Part shown: positions 1 to 5,614 of the stretch, piece after piece
Layout: every line of letters starts with the position of its first letter
How positions within the stretch are numbered: the first letter of the stretch is position 1
Origin: an uncultured Actinomycetes bacterium
GTDB lineage: Bacteria; Actinomycetota; Acidimicrobiia; Acidimicrobiales; Microtrichaceae
Direction of reading: 5' to 3'
Assembly (NCBI GenBank): GCA_903941145.1
Contig: CAJANQ010000178.1
Span: forward strand, 1-9,193
DNA length: 9,193 nt
Position numbers and translations under genes: made by a program
The notes under the pieces: generated by a model
Told to the model about the DNA's origin: nothing
Seen by the model: the letters and a program-made list of their open reading frames with translations, nothing else
The model's database searches: none

Positions 1-170
1 AGGGCCTGGTTGCCGTCGCGCAGGTCGACCGAGCACCAGGTGGGTGCGTGGTCGATGCGGGCGTTCGGCCACGTGCGGTCGACCAGCCCGCCGCCCGGAC
101 CCGACAGGGGCAGGAGCGGCACGTACTTCTCGAACGGCATCTGCTGGGGTTCGACAGGGCTGGGTGACAT
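1..170 (-). CDS. leuA: 2-isopropylmalate synthase, N-terminal fragment (cut by window edge)
   Basis: LeuA condenses acetyl-CoA with 2-oxoisovalerate, the first committed step of leucine synthesis (cytosolic, metal dependent). Only the first 56 codons are in the window and the gene continues beyond position 1. The visible part holds the family's N-terminal block: RTWP at residues 32-35, then API/APxW-type residues APTW at 42-45, and SVDLRDGNQA at 47-56. Arg51 and Asp52 match the catalytic Arg and the metal-binding Asp at the start of the TIM barrel. The short N-terminal extension before RTWP is typical of actinobacterial LeuA. The start is taken as ATG at 170. An in-frame ATG at residue 11 is possible, and neither has a good Shine-Dalgarno sequence. 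The gene lies directly behind a leucine-rich leader peptide and an intrinsic terminator, so it is very probably controlled by attenuation. Confidence 0.93.
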   Translation of the reverse strand, partial: MSPSPVEPQQMPFEKYVPLLPLSGPGGGLVDRTWPNARIDHAPTWCSVDLRDGNQA

Positions 171-226
171 GTCCGTGGGCTTTCTGGGTGGTGGTCAGTG
201 GGTCGGGACGGGCGGAACTTCTGGTG

Positions 227-261
227 AAAACCAAAGAACCTCCTGCGGGCGCAGGAGGTTC
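227..261 (-). terminator. Intrinsic terminator in the leuA leader (attenuator)
   Basis: Read on the minus strand, the perfect 11-bp arms GAACCTCCTGC and GCAGGAGGTTC (236-261) enclose a 4-nt loop. They are followed at once by TTTGGTTTT (235-227), seven T in nine. This is a textbook intrinsic terminator in GC-rich DNA. It lies after a leucine leader peptide and 56 nt before the leuA start, so it would end transcription before leuA unless overridden. The Leu-codon stretch of the leader (CTTCTGC) can pair with GCAGGAG of the 3' arm using one G-U pair, a possible competing structure. Confidence 0.85.
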
Positions 262-287
262 GGCGAGCCGGCGGTGGCGGGCTCGCC
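262..287 (-). promoter_or_regulatory. Leader hairpin starting at the leader-peptide stop codon
   Basis: GGCGAGCC and GGCTCGCC (8 bp, perfect, 10-nt loop) form a hairpin whose first base is the G of the leader TAG stop. It abuts the terminator hairpin. A ribosome stalled on the Leu codons just upstream would cover its 5' arm, while one that reaches the stop or leaves would not. This is the right place for a leader-dependent switch, but I cannot draw a clear antiterminator, so the mechanism is inferred. Confidence 0.6.
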
Positions 288-322
288 TAGGTCAGCAGAA
301 GAAGGGCGCGGGTCTCGGTCAC
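287..322 (-). CDS. Leucine leader peptide of the leuA attenuator (11 aa)
   Basis: GTG at 322 opens an 11-residue frame, MTETRALLLLT, ending in TAG. The four leucines in a row are encoded CTT CTT CTG CTG. CTT should be a rare codon in so GC-rich a genome, which would make translation sensitive to the leucyl-tRNA supply. There is no Shine-Dalgarno sequence. Instead a promoter TTGTCG-N17-TAGCCT ends exactly 7 nt before the GTG, so the mRNA probably starts at the GTG itself (leaderless). The peptide's role is regulatory: ribosome progress over the Leu codons sets the fold of the RNA behind it and hence read-through into leuA. Leader-peptide control of actinobacterial leuA has been predicted by comparative genomics. 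A longer frame from TTG at 358 is possible but less likely. Confidence 0.8.
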   Translation of the reverse strand: MTETRALLLLT

Positions 323-352
323 GAACGGCAGGCTACCGGGCAACCGTTCGTG
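320..352. repeat. 9-bp perfect inverted repeat overlapping the leuA promoter
   Basis: CACGAACGG (320-328) and CCGTTCGTG (344-352) are perfect inverted copies with 15 bp between. One arm covers the predicted start site and leader GTG; the other lies in the -10/-35 spacer. If transcription starts at 322 the repeat cannot form a hairpin in the mRNA, so a DNA operator for a dimeric repressor is the more sensible reading. No regulator is identified. Confidence 0.5.
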
Positions 353-358
353 CGACAA
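330..358 (-). promoter_or_regulatory. Promoter of the leuA leader (-35 TTGTCG, -10 TAGCCT)
   Basis: On the minus strand TTGTCG (358-353) is followed by a 17-bp spacer and TAGCCT (335-330). Seven bases later comes the GTG of the leader peptide at 322. Spacing and hexamers fit a housekeeping-sigma promoter, with transcription starting at or next to the GTG. The -35 lies just 14 bp past the stop codon of the upstream gene, so leuA has its own transcript. Confidence 0.65.
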
Positions 359-372
359 GGAGCCCAGTCTGG

Positions 373-918
373 TCAGCCGTCACGCAGGGCCAGCACCCGT
401 TCCAGCTGGTCCCGGTCCGGCACGACGTAGAGGTCGGCACCGCACGTCGGCCCGGACTCCCCCTCGGAACCGAACCATTCGGCCAGCGATGCCGTCAGCA
501 CCAGGTCGGCGTGCTCCGGGTCCTTCATCAGCGACCCGCTGAGCCGGACGCCGCCGAGGTCCTCCGCCCGGCCGAGCAGGAGCACGCCGGCCGGCGCGGC
601 CAGCCACGTTCCCAGCCCGGCAGTCCCCCGCTCTACAAGGTCTGCCACCTCCGCCAGGGCTCTGGCCCGGCCGAGGTCCTCGTCGGCCGAGAGCAGGACG
701 ACGTCGTCGCGCAGGGGCCGGATGCGCCGGTCCGGGTCGACGAACGGGTGCATCCCGGGCGGGAGTGCGTCCATGTCCAGCGTGCCGAGCAGCGACGGCC
801 CCAGCGCCACGGTCACCCCGGCACCGGCCGCGACGGCCCGGAGCGCGGACCTGAGCGCCTCGACGTCGACGGCCGGGACCACCGTGTACCGCTCGACGAA
901 CATGGCTGACCCACCCAT
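373..918 (-). CDS. Hypothetical protein, 181 aa, family not recognised
   Basis: I do not recognise this protein family. It is soluble, acidic and Leu/Ala/Asp rich, with no signal peptide or membrane segment and a single Cys at 159. A stretch at residues 35-75 (TVALGPSLLG, LPPGMHPF, then RRIRPLRDDVVLL) faintly recalls the ferredoxin-like half of DyP-type peroxidases, but the haem-binding GxxDG region is absent, so I would not name it. The start is taken at ATG 918 because TAGTGT, a good -10, lies exactly 7 nt upstream, as at two other starts in the window. ATG 903 (M6) is the alternative. It is divergent from the dihydrouridine synthase with only 20 bp between starts, so the two promoter regions overlap. 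The leuA promoter begins just past its stop codon. Confidence 0.75.
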   Translation of the reverse strand: MGGSAMFVERYTVVPAVDVEALRSALRAVAAGAGVTVALGPSLLGTLDMDALPPGMHPFVDPDRRIRPLRDDVVLLSADEDLGRARALAEVADLVERGTAGLGTWLAAPAGVLLLGRAEDLGGVRLSGSLMKDPEHADLVLTASLAEWFGSEGESGPTCGADLYVVPDRDQLERVLALRDG

Positions 919-925
919 TTGCGGC

Positions 926-931
926 ACACTA
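926..931 (-). promoter_or_regulatory. Candidate -10 element (TAGTGT) for the 181-aa gene
   Basis: TAGTGT sits 7 nt before ATG 918 on the minus strand, the spacing expected of a leaderless transcript. No convincing -35 is visible upstream, where the DNA already codes for the divergent gene. Confidence 0.4.
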
Positions 932-938
932 CGGCCCG

Positions 939-2120
939 ATGGAGGCAGCACCCCTGCGCCCGCCGCTGCAGATCGGCCCGATCACCGCCGACCCGCCGGT
1001 CGTCCTGGCCCCGATGGCCGGGGTCACCGACGCGCCCTTCCGCGTGCTCTGCGCCAGCTTCGGCGGCGGGCTCTACGTGAACCAGATGGTCACGGCCCGC
1101 GCCCTGCTCCACGACAACAAGGCGTCGTGGGAGCTGGCCCGGTTCCACCCCGCCGAGCAGGTCCGGTCGCTCCAGCTCTATGGCACCGACCCGGTCACCG
1201 TCGGCGAGATCGTGCGGCGGCTCGTCGCCGAAGACCGCGTCGACCACGTCGACATGAACTTTGGCTGCCCCGCCCCCAAGGTGACCCGCAACGGCGGCGG
1301 CGCGGCCCTGCCGGTGAAGCGCACCCTCCTGCGGGCCGTGGTGGGCGCTGCAGTCCGCGCGGCGGACGCCGAGTCGGGCGGCCGGGTGCCCGTGACCATC
1401 AAGTTCCGGGTCGGCATCGACGACGACCACCTGACGTTCCTCGACACTGGCCGCATCGCGGCGGACGAGGGCGTGGCTGCGGTGGCGCTGCACGCCCGCA
1501 CGGCCCTCCAGCACTACGCGCCGCCCGCCCGCTGGGAGCGCATCGCCGAGCTGGTCCAGGCCGTGTCGCCACTGCCGGTGCTGGGCAACGGCGACGTGTT
1601 CACCGGCGAGGACGCCGTCCGGATGATGACCCAGACCGGGTGTGCCGGCGTGGTGGTCGGCCGCGGGTGCCTGGGGCGGCCGTGGCTGTTCCGCGACCTG
1701 GAGGACGCGCTGGCCGGGCGGCCGGTGCAGCCCGCTCCCCTCCTGGGCGAGGTCGCCGACGTGGTCCGGCGGCACCTGGACCTGGCCCTCGAGTGGCGGC
1801 GGGGCTCGGTCGCCCACGACGACCTGTCGGACCGCTACGTGGTGCCGGCGTTCCGCAAGCACCTGGCGTGGTACCTGAAGGGCTACCCCGTCGGGGCCGA
1901 GGTGCGCCGCGCTGCCGGGCAGATCCGCGCGACCGACGACGTCCACGCGCTGCTCGACGGGCTCGACCCCGACGCACAGGCCGTCGTGGCCGCGGAGTCG
2001 GTGGTGCGCAGCCACTCCAACGCGCTCAAGCGCGTTGCGCTGCCCGAGGGCTGGCTGGACGATCCCGACGAGGACGTTGCCCTGGACCCTGCCCTCGAGG
2101 AGATGTTCTCCGGCGGCTAG
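939..2120 (+). CDS. dusB: tRNA-dihydrouridine synthase (DusB/NifR3 type)
   Basis: This flavoenzyme reduces specific uridines in tRNA to dihydrouridine using FMN and NADPH in the cytosol. The 393-aa product opens its TIM barrel with LAPMAGVTDAPFR (residues 23-35). The catalytic Cys is C110 in NFGCPAPKV. Next come IKFRVG (154-159, with the FMN-contacting Lys155), LHARTA (184-189, His185), GNGDV (216-220) and VGRGCLGRPW (240-249), which bind FMN phosphate in this family. The C-terminal third is the helical tRNA-binding domain. Length is slightly above the usual 320-390 aa. There is no clear Shine-Dalgarno sequence before ATG 939; CACACT 8 nt upstream could be a weak -10 of a leaderless mRNA. DusB is the nearest relative by motif; its exact target uridine cannot be read from sequence. 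Confidence 0.92.
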   Translation: MEAAPLRPPLQIGPITADPPVVLAPMAGVTDAPFRVLCASFGGGLYVNQMVTARALLHDNKASWELARFHPAEQVRSLQLYGTDPVTVGEIVRRLVAEDRVDHVDMNFGCPAPKVTRNGGGAALPVKRTLLRAVVGAAVRAADAESGGRVPVTIKFRVGIDDDHLTFLDTGRIAADEGVAAVALHARTALQHYAPPARWERIAELVQAVSPLPVLGNGDVFTGEDAVRMMTQTGCAGVVVGRGCLGRPWLFRDLEDALAGRPVQPAPLLGEVADVVRRHLDLALEWRRGSVAHDDLSDRYVVPAFRKHLAWYLKGYPVGAEVRRAAGQIRATDDVHALLDGLDPDAQAVVAAESVVRSHSNALKRVALPEGWLDDPDEDVALDPALEEMFSGG

Positions 2121-2133
2121 TTCAGGGAACTAG
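2117..2133. repeat. Small palindrome spanning two convergent stop codons
   Basis: CTAGTTC and GAACTAG (7 bp, perfect, 3-nt loop) span the junction of the dihydrouridine synthase and amidase genes. The TAG stop of each gene lies in one arm. The stem is short and lacks a T-run, so it is at best a weak bidirectional terminator. Part of the symmetry follows simply from both genes ending in TAG. Confidence 0.35.
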
Positions 2134-3545
2134 ATCGACGGACGACGGTCGACCCAGGGGGCGGCGGCCTCGACCTGGCTGGCCAGGCGGACGAGCAGGT
2201 CCTCCTGCCAGGCGCCGGCGGCGAACTGCACGCCCACGGGCAGGCCCGAGCCGGACTGGTGCAGCGGCAGCGAGATGGCGGGCTGCCCGGTCACGTTGAA
2301 CATGGCGGTGTAGGCCGCCATCGGCGTGCAGTTGAAGAGCGGTGCACCCGGGTCGGCGTCCATGCCCTCCCAGATGGTCCCGACCTTGGGCGGCTCGACC
2401 GCCATCGTCGGCGTCACCAGCACGTCGAAGTCGCGGCCGAACTGCTCGACGAAGTAGCGCGACAGCAGCTGGAGCGACTGCACCGACTCGACCATCGTCA
2501 TGGCGCCGAGCGCACGGGCCTGGGCACGGTTGGCCTGGTTGTGGGGCTCGAGCAGCGACTCGTCGACCACCGGGATGCCGGCCGACAGCGTGGTCCACGC
2601 CGAGAGGAACCCCTCGAGGAACTTGCCGGCGTCGGGGTACACGAGGCCGTCGGTCAGGACCTCGTGGCCGAGGGACTCGAGCAGCGACGCCGTGGCGTCC
2701 ATTGCGTCCTGGACCGCCGGGTCCACCGGCACGCCGAGCGCGTTCTCCGACGTGACCAGGATGCGGAGCTTCCCGGGGTCGGCCCCGACCTCGTCCGCGT
2801 ACGGCCGCGAGTGCGGCGGGGCCAGGTTCCACGAGCCGGTGTCGTAGACGCCCATGACGTCGAGCGCCGCGGCGGCGTCCGCGACGGTCCAGCACACGAC
2901 ACCGTTGGTCGAGGCACCGAACACCGACTCGACCAGGCCGGTGATGCGGTTCCGGCTGGCCTTGAGGCCCACCAGGCCGTTGCACGAGGCCGGGATGCGG
3001 ATGGACCCGCCACCGTCCGACGCGTGGGCGATGGGCGCCATGCCGGACGCCACCGCGGCACCGGCGCCGCCCGACGAGCCGCCGGGGGTGTGGTCGGTGT
3101 TCCACGGGTTGCGGGTGATGCCGAGGCGCTCGGACTCGGTCATCGACACCGTGCCGAACTCGGGGGTCGTCGACTTGCCCATGAACACGAACCCCGCTGC
3201 GCGCAGACGGGCGACCTCGGGCACGTCGGCCGCTGCGGGGCCGGTGGGCGTGCCGCGGGAGCCGAACGTGGTCGGCCACCCCTCGACGTCGTCGAGGTCC
3301 TTGATGGGCATCGGCACGCCGTGGAACGGCGGCAGGTCCTCGGCCGGCGTGCTGGCGACGGCCTCGGTGGCGGCGGCCGCGTGGGCCCGGGCCGTGTCGT
3401 CGTCGCGGAAGGCGAACGCGTTGAGCGACGGGTTCACCCGGTCGACCTGGGCCAGGTAGTGGTCCATCAGCTCGGACGGGCTGACCTCCTTGCGGCGGAC
3501 GGCGGCGGCGGCGTCGAGGGCGGAGGGATAGGGCGCGTCGGTCAT
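2130..3545 (-). CDS. Amidase-signature family hydrolase
   Basis: A 471-aa amidase-signature enzyme that hydrolyses an amide bond with a Ser-cisSer-Lys triad. All three residues are present: Lys82 (MPIKDLDD), Ser157 in GGSSGG (155-160) and nucleophile Ser181 in DGGGSIRIPA (177-186). The spacings of 75 and 24 residues match fatty acid amide hydrolase. The DGGGSIRIPAS form, rather than DTGGSIR, recalls NylA-type 6-aminohexanoate-cyclic-dimer hydrolases, but the substrate cannot be inferred. It is not GatA by context: gatB and gatC are absent. ATG 3545 was chosen because the protein aligns from there (MTDAPYPSAL) and TAGCGT lies 7 nt upstream. It is divergent from argJ (61 bp between starts) and convergent with the dihydrouridine synthase. 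Possible roles are detoxification or use of amides and nitriles. Confidence 0.9.
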   Translation of the reverse strand: MTDAPYPSALDAAAAVRRKEVSPSELMDHYLAQVDRVNPSLNAFAFRDDDTARAHAAAATEAVASTPAEDLPPFHGVPMPIKDLDDVEGWPTTFGSRGTPTGPAAADVPEVARLRAAGFVFMGKSTTPEFGTVSMTESERLGITRNPWNTDHTPGGSSGGAGAAVASGMAPIAHASDGGGSIRIPASCNGLVGLKASRNRITGLVESVFGASTNGVVCWTVADAAAALDVMGVYDTGSWNLAPPHSRPYADEVGADPGKLRILVTSENALGVPVDPAVQDAMDATASLLESLGHEVLTDGLVYPDAGKFLEGFLSAWTTLSAGIPVVDESLLEPHNQANRAQARALGAMTMVESVQSLQLLSRYFVEQFGRDFDVLVTPTMAVEPPKVGTIWEGMDADPGAPLFNCTPMAAYTAMFNVTGQPAISLPLHQSGSGLPVGVQFAAGAWQEDLLVRLASQVEAAAPWVDRRPSI

Positions 3546-3552
3546 GGCGGCG

Positions 3553-3558
3553 ACGCTA
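3553..3558 (-). promoter_or_regulatory. Candidate -10 element (TAGCGT) for the amidase gene
   Basis: TAGCGT lies exactly 7 nt upstream of ATG 3545 and there is no Shine-Dalgarno sequence, which suggests a leaderless transcript. A recognisable -35 is lacking (TTCCGG at an 18-bp spacer is the best candidate). Confidence 0.4.
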
Positions 3559-3606
3559 GTGGCGCGGCACCCCCGGCCGGAAGGGTCGGTCTGCCAGACT
3601 TCGACC

Positions 3607-4782
3607 ATGTCTGCGCCGCAGCCCGCCCCGCTCCCCCAGGGCTTTGCCGCCCACGTCGGCAACATCGGGATCAAGGACGCCACCGACGACGTGTGCGTGC
3701 TGTCCTCCGCCGTGCCGTGCACCGCGTCGGCCGTGTTCACCCGCAGCCGGTTCGCCGGTCCCAGCGTCGAGCTCTCCCGCACCCACGCCGCCGACGGTGC
3801 CCTCCGGGCCGTGGTCGTCGTCTCCAAGAACGCCAACGTGGCCAACGGGCCGCAGGGCCATGCGGACGCCGCCGAGCTGGCCGACCGCACCGCTGCGCTG
3901 CTCGGTTGCGCGGCCACCGACGTGCTGGTGGCGTCGACCGGGGTGATCGGCCGGCCGTACCCCATGGACCGGGTGCGCTCGTACTTCGACGGTGCGCTGG
4001 CCCTGGACCGCACCGACGCGTTCGACGTGGCGACCGCCATCATGACGACCGACACCCACCCCAAGGTCGCGACGGCCGAGCTGCCGTCGGCCAACGGCAC
4101 GGCCCGGGTGGTGGGCGTCGCCAAGGGCGTCGGCATGATCGAGCCCGACATGGCGACGATGCTGTCGTTCATCACGACCGACGCCGAGGTCCCGGCCGAC
4201 GTGCTCGACGCCGTCTTCCGCCGGGTCGTGGCCCGCACGTTCAACTCGCTCTCGGTCGACTCCGACACCTCGACCTCGGACACCGCCGCGGTCCTGGCCA
4301 ACGGGCTCGCCGGCGCGGTCGACGTCGCCGAGTTCGAGGCCGCGCTCGCCGACGTGTGCCTGGCGCTCACCCGGCAGCTCGCCCGCGACGGCGAAGGGGC
4401 CACCAAGCTGCTGACCGTCACCGTGACCGGCGCCCGCGACGACGAGCAGGCTCGACGCGTGGCCAAGTCCGTCCTGAACTCGCCGCTCGTGAAGACCGCC
4501 GTGCACGGCGCCGACCCCAACTGGGGCCGCGTGGCCATGGCGGTCGGCAAGTGCGCGGACGACACCGACATCGACCAGGACTCGGTGGTCATCCGCTTCG
4601 GCGGTTCCGAGACCTACCCGGCCCAGCCCGACGAGGCCGGCCTGGCTGCCCTCGAGACCTACCTGCAGGGCGGCGAGGTCGAGATCGGCGTCGAGCTGGC
4701 CGTGGCCGACTCGTCGTGGACCGTCTACGGGTGCGACCTGTCCGACGGGTACGTCCGGATCAACGCCGACTACACGACCTGA
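3607..4782 (+). CDS. argJ: Glutamate N-acetyltransferase / ornithine acetyltransferase (OAT2-like ArgJ)
   Basis: ArgJ moves the acetyl group of N-acetylornithine to glutamate, closing the cyclic arginine pathway; some members also use acetyl-CoA. The 391-aa precursor should cleave itself before Thr184 in PDMATML, making alpha and beta chains. Lys173 (KGVGM) and the oxyanion pair Thr111-Gly112 (STGVIG) sit at the same distances from the nucleophile (11 and 73 residues) as in known ArgJ. SDTSTSDT (219-226), DGEGATKL, the block around HGADPNWGRV and the C-terminal NADYTT are all conserved. From memory, the wording (AVFTRSRFAGPSV, AIMTTDT, DDTDIDQ, YGCDL) follows OAT2/Orf6 of the clavulanate cluster more closely than canonical ArgJ. 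No argC, argB, argD or clavulanate gene adjoins it. Start is ATG 3607; CAGACT 6 nt upstream is a weak -10 candidate and no Shine-Dalgarno is seen. Confidence 0.93.
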   Translation: MSAPQPAPLPQGFAAHVGNIGIKDATDDVCVLSSAVPCTASAVFTRSRFAGPSVELSRTHAADGALRAVVVVSKNANVANGPQGHADAAELADRTAALLGCAATDVLVASTGVIGRPYPMDRVRSYFDGALALDRTDAFDVATAIMTTDTHPKVATAELPSANGTARVVGVAKGVGMIEPDMATMLSFITTDAEVPADVLDAVFRRVVARTFNSLSVDSDTSTSDTAAVLANGLAGAVDVAEFEAALADVCLALTRQLARDGEGATKLLTVTVTGARDDEQARRVAKSVLNSPLVKTAVHGADPNWGRVAMAVGKCADDTDIDQDSVVIRFGGSETYPAQPDEAGLAALETYLQGGEVEIGVELAVADSSWTVYGCDLSDGYVRINADYTT

Positions 4783-4808
4783 CCCGGTTGCGGTCGCCGT
4801 CCGGTCAG
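4779..4808. repeat. Imperfect inverted repeat across the argJ / crotonase convergent junction
   Basis: CTGACC (4779-4784) and GGTCAG (4803-4808) are inverted, and each holds the TGA stop of one convergent gene. Inner pairing continues after a mismatch. No T-run follows on either strand, so terminator function is doubtful. Confidence 0.25.
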
Positions 4809-5614
4809 TAGCCCTTGAAGTCGGCGGGGCGCTTCTCGGCCTTGGCCTTGTAGCCCTCGGGCATGTCCTCGGACACAAAGGCCACGGCGCACGACGCCGC
4901 CTCGAACCGCAGCGCCTCGGAGAGCCCCTGCTCGGCCCGGAAGTTCACGGTGCGCTTGACGATCTGCACGCCCAGCGGGGCGTTGCCGGCGATCTCGAGG
5001 GCCATCTCCCGGGCCTTGGCCCGCAGCTCGTCGGCCGGGTGGACCTCCTGGACGATGCCGATGCGCAGCGCGGTCTCGGCGTCGATGCGGCGGCCGGTCA
5101 TGGCGAGCAGCTTGGTCCAGCCCGCCCCGATCTCGGTCACGAGCCGCAGGTCGGCGCCGGCGTCCAGGCCCACGCCGATGCTGGTCTCGGGGAGCGCGAA
5201 CTTGGCGTCGTCCGCGGCCAGCCGGATGTCGCCCATCATGGCGATCTCCAGGCCGGCGCCCAGGCAGTAGCCGTGGACGGCGACCACGATCGGCTGCGGC
5301 AGGTTGGAGAACACGTGGAACCGCTCGTGGACCCAGCGGAACTTCTCGTAGTAGTTGCGGACCTTCTCGGCGGGCGAGCGGCCGGTGATGCGGTCCTCGG
5401 GCATGCCCAGGTCGACACCGGCGCAGAAGGCCCGGCCGTTGGCCTGCAGCACCACGACCCGGACGTCGTCGTTGAACCGGAGCTCGTCCGCGATGCCCGC
5501 CAGCTGCCGGGCCGACTCCCACGACCACGCATTGAGCTTGTCGGGCCGGTTCAAGGTCAGCGTCGCGACGTGGTCGCTGATCTCGACGTCGATGTAGCGC
5601 TCGTCGGTCGGCAT
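4805..5614 (-). CDS. Enoyl-CoA hydratase/isomerase family protein, dienoyl-CoA isomerase-like
   Basis: A 269-aa crotonase-fold enzyme acting on an acyl-CoA. FCAGVDL (63-69) and GYCLGAGLE (115-123) provide the oxyanion hole. Glu123 and Glu143 stand 20 residues apart, like the catalytic pair Glu144/Glu164 of rat enoyl-CoA hydratase. A third acid, Asp151, lies 8 residues after Glu143 in GVGLDAGADLRL, the position of Asp204 in rat delta3,5-delta2,4-dienoyl-CoA isomerase. Hydration and double-bond isomerisation are therefore both possible; I favour an isomerase-like role because the partner SDR looks like a 2,4-dienoyl-CoA reductase. The ATG shares its A with the SDR's TGA stop, and AAGGAG lies 7 nt before it, so the two are translationally coupled. 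It is convergent with argJ. The C-terminal KAEKRPADFKGY tail is usual for the family. Confidence 0.88.
   Translation of the reverse strand: MPTDERYIDVEISDHVATLTLNRPDKLNAWSWESARQLAGIADELRFNDDVRVVVLQANGRAFCAGVDLGMPEDRITGRSPAEKVRNYYEKFRWVHERFHVFSNLPQPIVVAVHGYCLGAGLEIAMMGDIRLAADDAKFALPETSIGVGLDAGADLRLVTEIGAGWTKLLAMTGRRIDAETALRIGIVQEVHPADELRAKAREMALEIAGNAPLGVQIVKRTVNFRAEQGLSEALRFEAASCAVAFVSEDMPEGYKAKAEKRPADFKGY

Noticed and set aside
10..909. A 299-residue plus-strand frame opposite the leuA leader and the 181-aa gene
   Set aside because: It is antisense to leuA, its attenuator and the minus-strand gene, with Arg/Gly/Pro shadow composition and no ribosome site.
2130..4592. An 820-residue minus-strand open frame that would extend the amidase upstream by about 350 residues
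   Set aside because: The extension is antisense to argJ, has shadow-frame composition (Ser/Ala/Thr/Arg) and no domain; the amidase aligns from ATG 3545, which has its own -10.
3607..4782. A clavulanic-acid-type biosynthetic cluster, given the OAT2-like ArgJ
   Set aside because: None of the neighbours resembles the carboxyethylarginine synthase, beta-lactam synthetase, proclavaminate amidinohydrolase or clavaminate synthase genes. The adjacent amidase is of a different fold from the amidinohydrolase.
2259..4811. An 850-residue plus-strand open frame across the amidase and argJ
   Set aside because: It is rich in Arg/Gly/His, covers two well-supported genes in other frames and shows no motifs. 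Long shadow frames are expected at this GC content.
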